DNA of 64,000 nt from Maribacter sp. Lineage in GTDB: Bacteria; Bacteroidota; Bacteroidia; Flavobacteriales; Flavobacteriaceae. The stretch's first letter is position 1; the number at the start of each line of letters is the position of its first letter. The notes under the pieces are model-generated. The model did not search any database and was not told where the DNA came from. It saw only the letters and a list, made by a program, of their open reading frames with translations. This document shows positions 43,448 to 52,550 of this stretch, one piece after another. The position numbers and the translations under genes are program-made. The stretch lies in NCBI GenBank assembly GCA_011050675.1, contig DRFI01000020.1, forward strand, positions 124,001 through 188,000. Direction: 5' to 3'.

Positions 43448-45940
43448 TTAATCAATTTTCGTTGCTCGCAATCGCAATGCATTTACGATTACAGAAACAG
43501 AACTAAAGCTCATTGCTAAGGCTGCAATCATTGGAGATAGTAATAATCCAAAAAACGGATATAATACTCCAGCTGCAACAGGTATCCCAACGGTATTATA
43601 AATCAAAGCAAAAAATAAATTCTGTTTGATATTCTTCATTACCGCATTACTAAGGTTATATGCTTTTACAATGCCATGTAAATCACCTTTTACCAAAGTA
43701 ATTGAAGCACTTTCAATTGCGACATCTGTTCCCGTACCCATAGCAATACCTACATCACTTTTAGCCAAAGCAGGCGCATCATTAATACCATCTCCTGCAA
43801 CAGCTACTTTTTTTCCTTCAGATTGTAACCGTTCAACCTCCGCCAGCTTATCTTGTGGCAACATACCCGCCTTAAAATCTGCCAAACTTAATTGTTCCGC
43901 TACCGCTTTTGCCGTATCATGATTATCTCCAGTTAGCATTATCACCGCAATACCCGCTTTCTGCAATTCTTCAATAGCTTTTTTACTTGTCTCTTTAATT
44001 TTATCTCCAATTGCTACAAAACCAACCGCCTTATCAGCAATAGCCAAATAAGAAACAGTTTTTCCTTGTTTTTGATAAGACACTACATCTTGCTTTAAAC
44101 TATCTAAAATGGATACTTTAGCTTCATTCATCATCTTCTCATTACCCAAGGCAATAAACTCTCCATTTATCTTACCAGTTACACCCATACCTGTAACCGA
44201 ATTAAAGTCTTCGACTTTTAAAAGGTTTACACTATTCGCCTGCCCATACTTTACCGTTGCATCTGCCAAAGGGTGCTCACTATGCTGATTTAATGAAACA
44301 ATATATTGCAAGACCTTTTCTTGGTTAATATCAGAAATACTACCCAACTTTTCTACAGATGGTTTCCCTTCAGTAATTGTCCCGGTCTTATCCACAATTA
44401 GCGTATCAATCTTATCCATTCGCTCTAAAGCCTCTGCATTCTTTATCAGCACTCCAGATTGCGCCCCTTTACCTACCCCGACCATTACGGACATTGGTGT
44501 AGCCAAACCTAAAGCACATGGGCACGCTATAATCAACACAGCAATAGCATTGACCAAAGCATATACATAAGCAGGTTCTGGACCAAAAATGACCCAAACT
44601 ATAAAAGTTACAGTAGAAATAAAAACAACTACTGGCACAAAATAACTTGAAATCTTATCAGCCAATTTTTGGATAGGTGCCTGACTACGACTAGCCTTGT
44701 TTACCATATCAATAATCTGGGACAGTAAAGTATCTGCACCAACTTTTTCTGCAATCATCACAAAAGAACGCTTACCATTAATTGTCCCTGAGCTTACATT
44801 ATCACCCACTACTTTTTGTACTGGAACAGGCTCGCCTGTTATCATAGATTCATCTACTGTACTTTCACCTTCATGAATACTACCGTCAACAGGTATTTTA
44901 TCACCAGGCTTTACCCTTAGTAAATCTCCTTTAGAAATCTGATCAATAGAGATACTCTCTTCTTTACCGTCAACAATTCTTACAGCTTTATTTGGAGCTA
45001 GTTTAAGAAGTTCTTTAACTGCAGAATTTGTTTTACTATGCGCACGAGCCTCTAACAACTGCCCAAACAAGACAAGTGTTAATATAACCGTGGCTGCCTC
45101 AAAATATACATGAACCGTACCTTGGTCTGTTTTAAACTGTGGAGGAAAAAAATCAGGAACTAAAATAGCAAATACACTAAATAACCAAGCTACGCCTGCA
45201 CCTATACCTATAAGTGTAAACATATTTAGATTCCATGTTTTTACAGATCGATATGCACGCTCAAAGAACATCCAGGTTGCATAAAAAACTACAGGGATAG
45301 AAAATGCCAACTGCACCCAATTCCAATTTTTTAAGCTTAAAATATTTTGAAGTGGATTATTAGGTATCATTTCTGACATTGCTATGATAAATATGGGCAA
45401 TGTAAAAGCCACTGCTATTTTAAACTTTTTCAAAAGCTTATTATAACTTTTCTCTTCAGCAGAAACATCAGCTTGCTTTGGAACTAAATCCATACCACAA
45501 ATAGGGCAATCGCCCGGTTCGTCACGCACCACTTCAGGATGCATTGGACACGTATACTCTTGATTTTTATAAACCGAAGCACTTACCTCCTCCATCAAAT
45601 CCATACCACAAACCGGGCAATCGCCAGGCTCTGTATAGGTTTTATCTCCTTCGCAATGCATTGGACAATAAAAAGTACCATTGCCATTCTCTACTTTCTT
45701 AGGTACTGTTTCTTGATGATGATGCGCTCCTAATTCATGAATAGAATAATGTCCGCCATCTTCTTTCATGGCATTTTGTAAAGTTGTCAAATTCAATTCT
45801 GAATCCATTTCCAAAATGGCTTCAGCTTTCTCTAAATCTACAGAAGCACTAGTTACACCTTTTACCTTAGCTAAGGTTTGCTCTACATGGGCTCTGCACC
45901 CATTACAGGTCATGCCGTGAATATGATATATGTTTTTCAT
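43448..45940 (-). CDS. copA: Copper-translocating P1B-type ATPase (CopA-like)
   Basis: An 830-residue pump. ATG at 45940 begins [20 protein letters not shown], so the first 15 residues of the longer frame are dropped. It has an N-terminal HMA domain (GMTCNGC), then two heavy-metal-binding (HMBD) motifs (YCPMHCEG...CPVCGMDL and YTCPMHPE...CPICGMDL). The ATPase core has TGEP (actuator), [10 protein letters not shown] (metal site in TM6, the Cu+ CPC), DKTGT (phosphorylated Asp) and [14 protein letters not shown]. It exports Cu+ (or Ag+) from the cytoplasm. It has its own promoter in the 73-bp gap after the regulator gene. Confidence 0.96.
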   Translation of the reverse strand: MKNIYHIHGMTCNGCRAHVEQTLAKVKGVTSASVDLEKAEAILEMDSELNLTTLQNAMKEDGGHYSIHELGAHHHQETVPKKVENGNGTFYCPMHCEGDKTYTEPGDCPVCGMDLMEEVSASVYKNQEYTCPMHPEVVRDEPGDCPICGMDLVPKQADVSAEEKSYNKLLKKFKIAVAFTLPIFIIAMSEMIPNNPLQNILSLKNWNWVQLAFSIPVVFYATWMFFERAYRSVKTWNLNMFTLIGIGAGVAWLFSVFAILVPDFFPPQFKTDQGTVHVYFEAATVILTLVLFGQLLEARAHSKTNSAVKELLKLAPNKAVRIVDGKEESISIDQISKGDLLRVKPGDKIPVDGSIHEGESTVDESMITGEPVPVQKVVGDNVSSGTINGKRSFVMIAEKVGADTLLSQIIDMVNKASRSQAPIQKLADKISSYFVPVVVFISTVTFIVWVIFGPEPAYVYALVNAIAVLIIACPCALGLATPMSVMVGVGKGAQSGVLIKNAEALERMDKIDTLIVDKTGTITEGKPSVEKLGSISDINQEKVLQYIVSLNQHSEHPLADATVKYGQANSVNLLKVEDFNSVTGMGVTGKINGEFIALGNEKMMNEAKVSILDSLKQDVVSYQKQGKTVSYLAIADKAVGFVAIGDKIKETSKKAIEELQKAGIAVIMLTGDNHDTAKAVAEQLSLADFKAGMLPQDKLAEVERLQSEGKKVAVAGDGINDAPALAKSDVGIAMGTGTDVAIESASITLVKGDLHGIVKAYNLSNAVMKNIKQNLFFALIYNTVGIPVAAGVLYPFFGLLLSPMIAALAMSFSSVSVIVNALRLRATKID

Positions 45941-45963
45941 TATTACAATCTTTAAGTACACCA

Positions 45964-45999
45964 CAAAGTTATGCTGTAAATACAACTAATCTTTGACAA
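45964..45999 (-). promoter_or_regulatory. copA promoter
   Basis: On the minus strand TTG (45999-45997) is followed after 25 nt by TAACTTTG (45971-45964, exact TAnnTTTG). Transcription would start about 17 nt before the copA ATG. It lies between the HMA-AraC regulator gene and copA, so the copA-TonB-HMA part can be induced separately. Confidence 0.55.
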
Positions 46000-46013
46000 G
46001 TTATGGTTAAGAT

Positions 46014-46580
46014 TTATATAATTTGGTCTAAAGATTTACGCTGTGGTTGTCGCATTCCTTTATATTCTGACATGGATAATTCTGTAACCGTTTTAAATTG
46101 TCTTGCCAAATGGCTACTGCTCTTATAACCCATAGAATAAGCAATATCAGAAAAGCTTAATACATTCATTTGAATAAGTTCTTTGACTTTTTCAATTTTT
46201 AAATTGATAATATATTTCTCTATAGAGATATCTTCCATTTTACTGAAAAGCTTGCTTAACACAGAGTAATCTCGGTTCATAACCTCAGAAAGAAAAGTAG
46301 ACACATTTATATCTCTATGTTTTATTTCTGGATCAACAAAGTCAATAAGGTTAGATTTTATTTTCTCTACGATTACTTCATTTTTATCCACAATTAACTC
46401 GAAACCATCACGCTCCAAAACAACGCGTAACTGCTCTTGATCTAAAGAAACTTTAGAATCAACAGTAACAACCCCTAATTCAACACTAATTGGTGATACG
46501 CCGATTTCCTGCAATGATTGAGAAACAATCATTTTACATCGGTCGCAGACCATGTTTTTAATATGGAATGTTGTTGTCAT
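46014..46580 (-). CDS. AraC-type regulator with N-terminal HMA-like metal-binding domain
   Basis: A 188-residue protein. The first 65 residues resemble an HMA fold with the metal site NMVCDRCKMIV (C12, C15) followed by the strand-helix pattern to DGFELIV. Residues about 95-185 are an AraC-type HTH pair: LSFSDIAYSMGYKSSSHLARQF is the second helix-turn-helix, ending SMSEYKGMRQ. The Cys pair probably senses copper or silver, and the HTH then controls the adjacent copA operon. Such HMA-AraC fusions are seen in Bacteroidota copper loci. It sits 73 bp upstream of copA on the same strand. Confidence 0.88.
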   Translation of the reverse strand: MTTTFHIKNMVCDRCKMIVSQSLQEIGVSPISVELGVVTVDSKVSLDQEQLRVVLERDGFELIVDKNEVIVEKIKSNLIDFVDPEIKHRDINVSTFLSEVMNRDYSVLSKLFSKMEDISIEKYIINLKIEKVKELIQMNVLSFSDIAYSMGYKSSSHLARQFKTVTELSMSEYKGMRQPQRKSLDQII

Positions 46581-46677
46581 TTGATGATTTTTAGAAAATT
46601 ATAAATATTGAACCATATTAACTCTAAAGAGCCTAATAAAACTCAGAAATGGTAACAAACAGAAAACTAAAAATAAA

Positions 46678-47091
46678 TCAAATTAAAAATACTTGGTGTA
46701 GAATATTCAAATCCTTAGCCAGTATAGGTGGTGGATAAGAATTGAATGCCGTACTCTTTTCAAGAGTATCTTCAAACAAACACGAATAAGTGCTTGTGGA
46801 GGAAATCAAGAATACGTGTTGAGAAAAATTTAAACTAGAGATATCACGATTTAAATCATCTTGACCTTGCATGGTAAATGATTCATTATCACAACAATGT
46901 TTTATAAGAAGAGAAGAATCATCAGACAAAACTAAACCAGCATCCATTGCACAATCTTCTGCGGAATGAAACCAAGCCACATTAAGTACCTGACCCATGC
47001 ATATGTGCTTTTCTACCGTCCAAGATATTGTGGACAGTAACAATAGCACCGCCATAGAAACAGAAAAAAGTTTATGAAGTGAATTTTTCAT
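46678..47091 (-). CDS. HYC_CC_PP-type cysteine-rich exported protein
   Basis: A 137-residue protein with a signal or anchor helix (about 8-24). Conserved metal-ligand-like residues follow: EKHICMGQ (H29, C31), ECAM-type C47 in AEDCAMDAG, and KHCCDNES (H65, C66, C67), with a Pro-rich SYPPPIL toward the end. I recall this H-x-C / CC / PP pattern as a small Bacteroidota family placed near metal genes. It may bind copper in the periplasm. It is the first gene of the metal locus and has a -7 box at its start. Confidence 0.7.
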   Translation of the reverse strand: MKNSLHKLFSVSMAVLLLLSTISWTVEKHICMGQVLNVAWFHSAEDCAMDAGLVLSDDSSLLIKHCCDNESFTMQGQDDLNRDISSLNFSQHVFLISSTSTYSCLFEDTLEKSTAFNSYPPPILAKDLNILHQVFLI

Positions 47092-47096
47092 CTTGT

Positions 47097-47104
47097 CAAA
47101 ATTA
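47097..47104 (-). promoter_or_regulatory. -7 box (TAATTTTG) of the metal locus
   Basis: An exact TAnnTTTG match on the minus strand, 5 nt upstream of the ATG at 47091, so transcription would start at about the start codon. No -33 element was confirmed. Confidence 0.4.
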
Positions 47105-47304
47105 CAAAATATTCAATATTTAAAATCCTAAATATCATTTCTTTAATTAAACAATGGAACGCTTAGCTCTAATTCCTTCATCCTTGCTCAAGAAACAAGA
47201 TTCTTAGTATACGATTATCGCTGTTTTAAAGTTAAGGAGTAACATATTTTAACATATAACTATCATTAACAATTTTAAACACTAATTATTTAATTAAAAA
47301 AATC

Positions 47305-48405
47305 ATGAGAAAACATTTAAAATACACATTTCTAATATGCACTATTACCCTTTTTATAGGTGGTTGTAGCTCTGACAATGGTTCCGTTTTTGATACACCA
47401 ATTCCCGACAATACAGGAGGAGAAGATGGTGGTGATGAAACAGAGGAACCTGAAGTGGCTACCATAGTTTTTAACGAAGCTGTTCCTTCTTCAAATATTA
47501 CAACAGCCTCTGCTAGCGGAGAAGCAGGTTCAACTGTTACGGGTAGAGTTATATTTACCTCAGACGCTACTACCCAACGTAGAATGTATATTACTCAAAA
47601 TTATTTAGGACAAGGTGAAATGCCTTTTAGTTCTTTTGATTTGGTAAGCGATGATTTAACTAAAGCTTTAAAAGCTGATGGTTCTATTGATTTAGATGGT
47701 GCTACAAAAAAAGAAATTGATTTTTCTTTTCCTCTTCCAGTTCCAGATATTGAAAACGGAGAAATTGTATACTCTTTTTGGACAACAACAGGTAAAGGTG
47801 ATTTCAGAGATAGCGAAAAAAGATTGGCATTAGGTGTAGGTCAAATTACAGTAACCATTGGTACGGGCGCAAACCCTGCTGCTGCAGTTAGAGAATTTAC
47901 AGACATTAAATTATTTGCTCCGGCACAAGATGGAACAACAGAATCTTTCTTTTCCCTATTGAACGAAACCGTTTATAGAATTAATGTGGGACCTGAATTT
48001 AGAGCATTCTGGGATTTTGGTTACTACTACGGCGCTTCTGGTGATTCAGCCGGCGATAATGCTTCTTTTGCTTCTACCGAACAATATGATGAATCTTTTG
48101 GATTTGCTGTAGATGGACTTGAGCCTGGCGCAGATGAAGAAAACTCTGAAACAGAAACATTGAATCAAATGTTCTTTGCTAACTCAACGACAATAGATGC
48201 TGCTGCATTTGACGCAATCACTCTAAATGGTGAATTAAATTTTATTGCTAGCTCTGATGCTCAAAAAATCACAAATCTAAATGTTGGTGATGTAGTAGAG
48301 TTTGTTGATAACTACGGTAAAAAAGGTTTAATAAAAATTACCGCCATTGAACCAGGTTTTAATAATAATGATTTTATTGAATTTAACGTTAAAATTCAAC
48401 CATAA
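47305..48405 (+). CDS. Hypothetical lipoprotein, 366 aa
   Basis: A lipoprotein: the signal ends IGGCSSD (Cys anchor at about residue 21). A flexible Asp/Gly/Glu linker follows (about 25-50), then a mature domain of about 315 residues with repeating beta patterns (PSSNITTASASGEAGSTVTG, FDLVSDDLTKALKADGSIDL, EIVYSFWTTTGKGDFRDS). No family recognised with confidence. It has its own terminator, is divergent from the metal locus, and is likely a surface or periplasmic protein. Function unknown. Confidence 0.65.
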   Translation: MRKHLKYTFLICTITLFIGGCSSDNGSVFDTPIPDNTGGEDGGDETEEPEVATIVFNEAVPSSNITTASASGEAGSTVTGRVIFTSDATTQRRMYITQNYLGQGEMPFSSFDLVSDDLTKALKADGSIDLDGATKKEIDFSFPLPVPDIENGEIVYSFWTTTGKGDFRDSEKRLALGVGQITVTIGTGANPAAAVREFTDIKLFAPAQDGTTESFFSLLNETVYRINVGPEFRAFWDFGYYYGASGDSAGDNASFASTEQYDESFGFAVDGLEPGADEENSETETLNQMFFANSTTIDAAAFDAITLNGELNFIASSDAQKITNLNVGDVVEFVDNYGKKGLIKITAIEPGFNNNDFIEFNVKIQP

Positions 48406-48427
48406 GTTCAACATATTATATTGAGTT

Positions 48428-48470
48428 TTAAAAAGAGGATGTTTCAAAAACATCCTCTTTTTAATTTTTA
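48428..48470 (+). terminator. Terminator of the 366-aa lipoprotein gene
   Basis: A perfect 17-bp stem (48428-48444 with 48448-48464) around a CAA loop, containing AGAGGATGTTT / AAACATCCTCT, followed by TTTTTA. It is 23 bp after the stop codon. Confidence 0.85.
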
Positions 48471-48505
48471 TAAGATTGATAACACCTCTAAATATCAACA
48501 ATACT

Positions 48506-48513
48506 TACTTTTG
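48506..48513 (+). promoter_or_regulatory. -7 box (TACTTTTG) of the GAF-domain gene
   Basis: An exact TAnnTTTG match 12 nt upstream of the ATG at 48526, implying a leader of about 6 nt or less. A TTG at 48476-48478 lies 27 nt upstream, slightly too far for a standard -33. Confidence 0.5.
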
Positions 48514-48525
48514 TAAAAAAAAGTT

Positions 48526-48975
48526 ATGTTAGACGCACTTCGTCCACAAGTAAGTTCTATTATAGATTCAAATAACACTGCAAATGCCAAAATGCAAGAG
48601 ATTTGCGAGCTTTTAAAAGCTGAAGTACCTTATTATGACTGGGTAGGATTTTATTTTAAGAATGGTGACAAACGCGAGCTAAAACTAGGCTCATATGCAG
48701 GTACACCAACAGATCATACTATTATCCCGTTCGGAAAAGGTATTTGTGGTCAAGTAGCAGAGAGCAATGAGAATTTTGTTGTACCAGATGTTCAGGCTCA
48801 AGACAACTATATTGCATGTAGCATAACAGTTAAAGCGGAAATTGTAGTTCCGTTGTTCGTAAACGACGAAAACATTGGTCAAATAGACATCGATTCTAAC
48901 ACTCCCGACCCATTTACCAAGGCAGATGAGAGCTTTTTAGAATTCGTAAATTTTGAAGTAGCCAAAATTCTTTAA
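48526..48975 (+). CDS. GAF domain protein related to free methionine-R-sulfoxide reductase
   Basis: A 149-residue single GAF domain. The conserved block of fRMsr is present: IPFGKGICGQ with C74, VVPDVQ, then NYIACSITVKAEIVVPL with C98. In E. coli fRMsr the Cys residues are C84, C94 and C118. C74 and C98 align with C94 and C118, but the position of C84 is His64 here. The enzyme reduces free methionine-R-sulfoxide. With one Cys missing this may be a variant or an inactive relative. A -7 box lies 12 nt upstream. It stands alone between a terminator and purH. Confidence 0.82.
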   Translation: MLDALRPQVSSIIDSNNTANAKMQEICELLKAEVPYYDWVGFYFKNGDKRELKLGSYAGTPTDHTIIPFGKGICGQVAESNENFVVPDVQAQDNYIACSITVKAEIVVPLFVNDENIGQIDIDSNTPDPFTKADESFLEFVNFEVAKIL

Positions 48976-49027
48976 AACTTTAGGCTTTTTGTTGATAAAC
49001 AAGCTCATTTAGTAGCTGCAAAAAAAT

Positions 49028-49035
49028 TACTTTTG
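49028..49035 (+). promoter_or_regulatory. -7 box (TACTTTTG) of purH
   Basis: An exact TAnnTTTG match 32 nt upstream of the purH ATG. A clear -33 element is not seen. Confidence 0.45.
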
Positions 49036-49067
49036 CTTGCTTATTAAAAACATTTAAGCATCATACA

Positions 49068-50600
49068 ATGAGTAGTGTAAAAAAAGCGTCTTCAGCCTTA
49101 ATTTCAGTTTTCCATAAAGACGGGTTAGAGCCTATAGTAAAGAAATTTCAAGAATTAGGAATCACTATTTATTCTACCGGTGGTACAGAAAAATTTATAA
49201 CCGATTTAGGAATAGATGTTGTTCCTGTTGAAGATGTAACCAGCTACCCTTCTATTCTTGGCGGAAGAGTAAAAACTTTACACCCAAAAGTATTTGGCGG
49301 TATTTTAAATAGACAGGATAATGAAAGTGATGTTGCCCAACTTGCCGAATTTGAAATTCCACAAATAGATATCGTTATCGTTGATTTGTATCCTTTCGAA
49401 AAAACGGTTGCAAGTGGTGCTTCTGAACAAGATATTATTGAAAAAATTGATATAGGTGGAATTTCACTTATTCGTGCTGCTGCCAAAAACTTTAAAGACG
49501 TAACCTGTGTTTCTTCTATGGAAGATTATGCAGATTTTCTTGAAGTTATTTCTGCAGATAACGGAAACATTAGCTTAGAAGACAGAAAGCGTTTTGCTGC
49601 TAAATCTTTTAATGTTTCTTCTCATTATGATACTGCAATTTTCAACTATTTCAACAAAAACCATGATACTGCTGCCTTAAAAATTAGCGAAACGCAAGGA
49701 AAGGTTTTACGTTATGGCGAGAATCCACATCAAAAAGGATTCTTCTTTGGAGATTTCGATGCTATGTTCTCTAAATTACATGGAAAGGAATTATCATACA
49801 ACAACTTGTTAGATGTTGATGCTGCCGTAAACTTAATGCTTGAATTTAAAAACGACGCACCAACCTTTGCTATTCTAAAACACAATAATGCTTGTGGACT
49901 TTCTCAAAGAGATACTTTACACCAAGCTTATGTTGATGCTTTAGCTGGTGACCCAGTTTCAGCTTTTGGAGGTGTTTTAATTAGCAACAAGGAAATTGAC
50001 AAAGCTACTGCCGAAGAAATTCATAAATTATTCTGCGAGGTAGTAATTGCACCAAGCTACAACGCTGAAGCTTTAGAGATTCTAAAAGGAAAGAAAAATA
50101 GAATTATTCTAATACAGAATGAAGTTGAAATGCCACAGATGCAAGTAAGAACCTGCTTAAACGGTATGCTTCTTCAAGAAAAAGATCATAAAACAGATAC
50201 CATTGCCGATCTTACTAATGCAACCAACACAAAGCCTACAGACAAAGAATTAGAAGATTTAATTTTTGCTTCTAAACTTTGCAAGCACACGAAATCAAAT
50301 ACTATTGTTATTGCTAAGGACAAACAACTTTGCGCAAGCGGTACTGGACAGACTAGTAGAGTTGACGCTTTAAACCAAGCAATACACAAAGCACAAACGT
50401 TTAATTTCGACCTTAAAGGTTCTGTTATGGCGAGTGATGCATTCTTCCCTTTCCCCGACTGTGTGGAGATTGCAGACAAAGCTGGCATCACTAGTGTAAT
50501 ACAACCTGGAGGCTCAATTAAAGACCAATTAAGTGTTGATTATTGCAACGAGCATAAAATTTCAATGGTGATGACGGGCACACGTCATTTCAAGCATTAA
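49068..50600 (+). CDS. purH: Bifunctional AICAR transformylase / IMP cyclohydrolase
   Basis: A 510-residue enzyme for the last two steps of de novo IMP synthesis. The N-terminal MGS-like domain (about 1-150) has YSTGGTEKF and the PSILGGRVKTLHPKVFGGIL pocket; the C-terminal AICAR transformylase domain has LRYGENPHQKG and ILKHNNACG (the Lys-His pair). The length is normal. It is followed by the mreB operon 56 bp downstream, with a -7 box between them, so it is probably a separate unit. Confidence 0.97.
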   Translation: MSSVKKASSALISVFHKDGLEPIVKKFQELGITIYSTGGTEKFITDLGIDVVPVEDVTSYPSILGGRVKTLHPKVFGGILNRQDNESDVAQLAEFEIPQIDIVIVDLYPFEKTVASGASEQDIIEKIDIGGISLIRAAAKNFKDVTCVSSMEDYADFLEVISADNGNISLEDRKRFAAKSFNVSSHYDTAIFNYFNKNHDTAALKISETQGKVLRYGENPHQKGFFFGDFDAMFSKLHGKELSYNNLLDVDAAVNLMLEFKNDAPTFAILKHNNACGLSQRDTLHQAYVDALAGDPVSAFGGVLISNKEIDKATAEEIHKLFCEVVIAPSYNAEALEILKGKKNRIILIQNEVEMPQMQVRTCLNGMLLQEKDHKTDTIADLTNATNTKPTDKELEDLIFASKLCKHTKSNTIVIAKDKQLCASGTGQTSRVDALNQAIHKAQTFNFDLKGSVMASDAFFPFPDCVEIADKAGITSVIQPGGSIKDQLSVDYCNEHKISMVMTGTRHFKH

Positions 50601-50606
50601 TTTCAT

Positions 50607-50614
50607 TACTTTTG
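50607..50614 (+). promoter_or_regulatory. -7 box (TACTTTTG) of the mreB operon
   Basis: An exact TAnnTTTG match 42 nt upstream of the mreB ATG. No strong -33 is seen, but the position just downstream of the purH stop favours an operon promoter. Confidence 0.5.
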
Positions 50615-50656
50615 TCGATGAAATACACCCTTTTATCTAAAATTTAAACATCACAT

Positions 50657-51685
50657 ATGGGATTTTTTGATTTCTTGACCGAGGAAATAGCTATAGATTT
50701 AGGTACAGCGAACACCCTTATTATACATAATGACAAGGTAGTTGTCGATAGCCCATCCATCGTTGCCAGAGATAGAATTAGTGGAAAAATCATTGCTGTT
50801 GGTAAAGAAGCCAACATGATGCAAGGAAAGACCCATGAGAACATAAAAACAATTAGACCATTGAAAGATGGTGTAATTGCAGATTTTGATGCATCTGAAA
50901 AGATGTTGATGATGTTCATTAAAAATATTCCGGCATTAAAGAAAAAGTGGTTTCCACCTGCATTGCGTTTGGTAATTTGTATTCCTAGTGGTATCACCGA
51001 AGTAGAAATGCGTGCGGTAAAAGAATCTGCCGAACGTGTTAACGGTAAAGAGGTATACTTAATTCATGAACCAATGGCTGCCGCAATAGGTATTGGTTTA
51101 GATATTATGCAACCAAAAGGTAATATGATTGTAGATATAGGTGGTGGTACTACTGAAATTGCAGTTATAGCTTTAGGAGGTATCGTTTGTGATAAATCGG
51201 TGAAAATTGCAGGTGATGTATTTACAAATGACATCATTTATTACATGCGTACACAGCACAACTTATATGTTGGTGAGAGTACAGCAGAAGCAATTAAAAT
51301 TGAAATAGGATCTGCAACAGAAGACTTACAATCCCCTCCAGATGAGAAATCTGTTCAAGGACGTGATTTGTTGACAGGAAAACCAAAACAAGTTCAAATA
51401 TCATATAGAGAAATTGCAAAAGCCTTAGATAAATCTATTCTACGAGTTGAAGATGCTGTGATGGAAACATTATCTCAAACTCCGCCAGAATTAGCTGCCG
51501 ATATTTATAATACTGGTATTTATCTTGCTGGTGGCGGTTCAATGTTACGTGGCTTAGACAGAAGATTGTCTCAAAAAACAGACTTACCTGTTTATATAGC
51601 AGAAGACCCGTTACGTGCAGTTGTTAGAGGTACAGGTATTGCACTAAAAAATCTAGAACGTTATAAGAGTATATTGATTAAATAA
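50657..51685 (+). CDS. mreB: Rod-shape-determining protein MreB
   Basis: A 342-residue bacterial actin. It has the phosphate-1 motif AIDLGTANTLI, VVDSPSIVA, the phosphate-2 motif IVDIGGGTTEIAVI, and the adenosine motif YLAGGGSMLRGLD. It polymerises under the membrane and guides the cell-wall machinery during elongation. It is the first gene of mreB-mreC-mreD-PBP2-rodA. Its stop codon is in the left arm of a perfect 16-bp hairpin, described separately. Confidence 0.97.
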   Translation: MGFFDFLTEEIAIDLGTANTLIIHNDKVVVDSPSIVARDRISGKIIAVGKEANMMQGKTHENIKTIRPLKDGVIADFDASEKMLMMFIKNIPALKKKWFPPALRLVICIPSGITEVEMRAVKESAERVNGKEVYLIHEPMAAAIGIGLDIMQPKGNMIVDIGGGTTEIAVIALGGIVCDKSVKIAGDVFTNDIIYYMRTQHNLYVGESTAEAIKIEIGSATEDLQSPPDEKSVQGRDLLTGKPKQVQISYREIAKALDKSILRVEDAVMETLSQTPPELAADIYNTGIYLAGGGSMLRGLDRRLSQKTDLPVYIAEDPLRAVVRGTGIALKNLERYKSILIK

Positions 51686-51710
51686 GTTGGTTATACCAAC
51701 TTATTTAATC
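51676..51710 (+). repeat. Perfect 16-bp inverted repeat spanning the mreB stop codon
   Basis: GATTAAATAAGTTGGT at 51676-51691 and ACCAACTTATTTAATC at 51695-51710 pair perfectly around TAT. The left arm holds the last codons and TAA stop of mreB; the right arm is 18 bp before the mreC ATG. There is no T-run after it, so it is more like an mRNA-stabilising or attenuating hairpin than a full terminator. Confidence 0.7.
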
Positions 51711-51728
51711 TTAAAAATTTAGGGGTGA

Positions 51729-52550
51729 ATGCAGCAGATCATAAATTTTCTAATTAGGTATAAGATTTTCTTACTGTACCTTTTTCTGTTATTAATTTCC
51801 TTTATTTTTACCTTTCAATCGCACTCATATCATCAATCTAAATTCTTAAATTCTTCCAACTATGTTACTGGAAGTATTTATACCTTTTCAGATAATATTA
51901 CTTCTTATTTCGGCTTAAGAGAAGAGAATAATAAGCTTGTTGAAGAAAATAAGAAACTTAGAGATAAGCTATTCAATAACGTATTACTTTCTCCTTTAAA
52001 AATAGACTCTACCTCTATAGATTACGAGGTTGTAAGAGGTCGTGTTATAAATAACAGTTATGCCGACCAAAGAAACTACATTACCATTAATAAGGGAAAG
52101 AATGATAGTATAGTTCAAGATATGGGTGTTATAACCGATAAAGGAATATTAGGTATTGTTGAGAATACCTCAGATAATTTTTCTACTGTACAAAGTATCC
52201 TAAGCGACAAATCTAACATCAATGCTAAGATCAAGAACTCTAATAACTTTGGGTCTTTAGTTTGGGAAAATACCACAGATTACAACGTGGTTCAACTTAT
52301 TGATATTCCAAGATTGGTACCCCTTACCATTGGTGACACCATTGTAACAGGAGCTATGAGTAGTATTTTTCCAGAAAACATTCCTATAGGCACGATTAAA
52401 AGATTTGACTTAGATAACTCAAAAAGTTTCTATTTTATTGATGTAGAGTTATTCAATGATATGACCAATATTGACAACATTTACATCATTAGAAATTTAA
52501 ACCGAAAAGAAGTTTTAGAATTAGAAGCAGAAACAGAAGCCAATGATTAA
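51729..52550 (+). CDS. mreC: Rod-shape-determining protein MreC
   Basis: A 273-residue protein with an N-terminal transmembrane helix (about 11-29), a coiled coil (about 50-80, ENNKLVEENKKLRDKL) and the beta-rich MreC domain (VRGRVINNSYADQRNYITI, DKGILGIVENTSDNFSTVQS). It links MreB to the periplasmic cell-wall enzymes and activates PBP2-RodA. The start is 44 bp after mreB, and the end overlaps mreD by 8 bp. Good match to family and context. Confidence 0.93.
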   Translation: MQQIINFLIRYKIFLLYLFLLLISFIFTFQSHSYHQSKFLNSSNYVTGSIYTFSDNITSYFGLREENNKLVEENKKLRDKLFNNVLLSPLKIDSTSIDYEVVRGRVINNSYADQRNYITINKGKNDSIVQDMGVITDKGILGIVENTSDNFSTVQSILSDKSNINAKIKNSNNFGSLVWENTTDYNVVQLIDIPRLVPLTIGDTIVTGAMSSIFPENIPIGTIKRFDLDNSKSFYFIDVELFNDMTNIDNIYIIRNLNRKEVLELEAETEAND

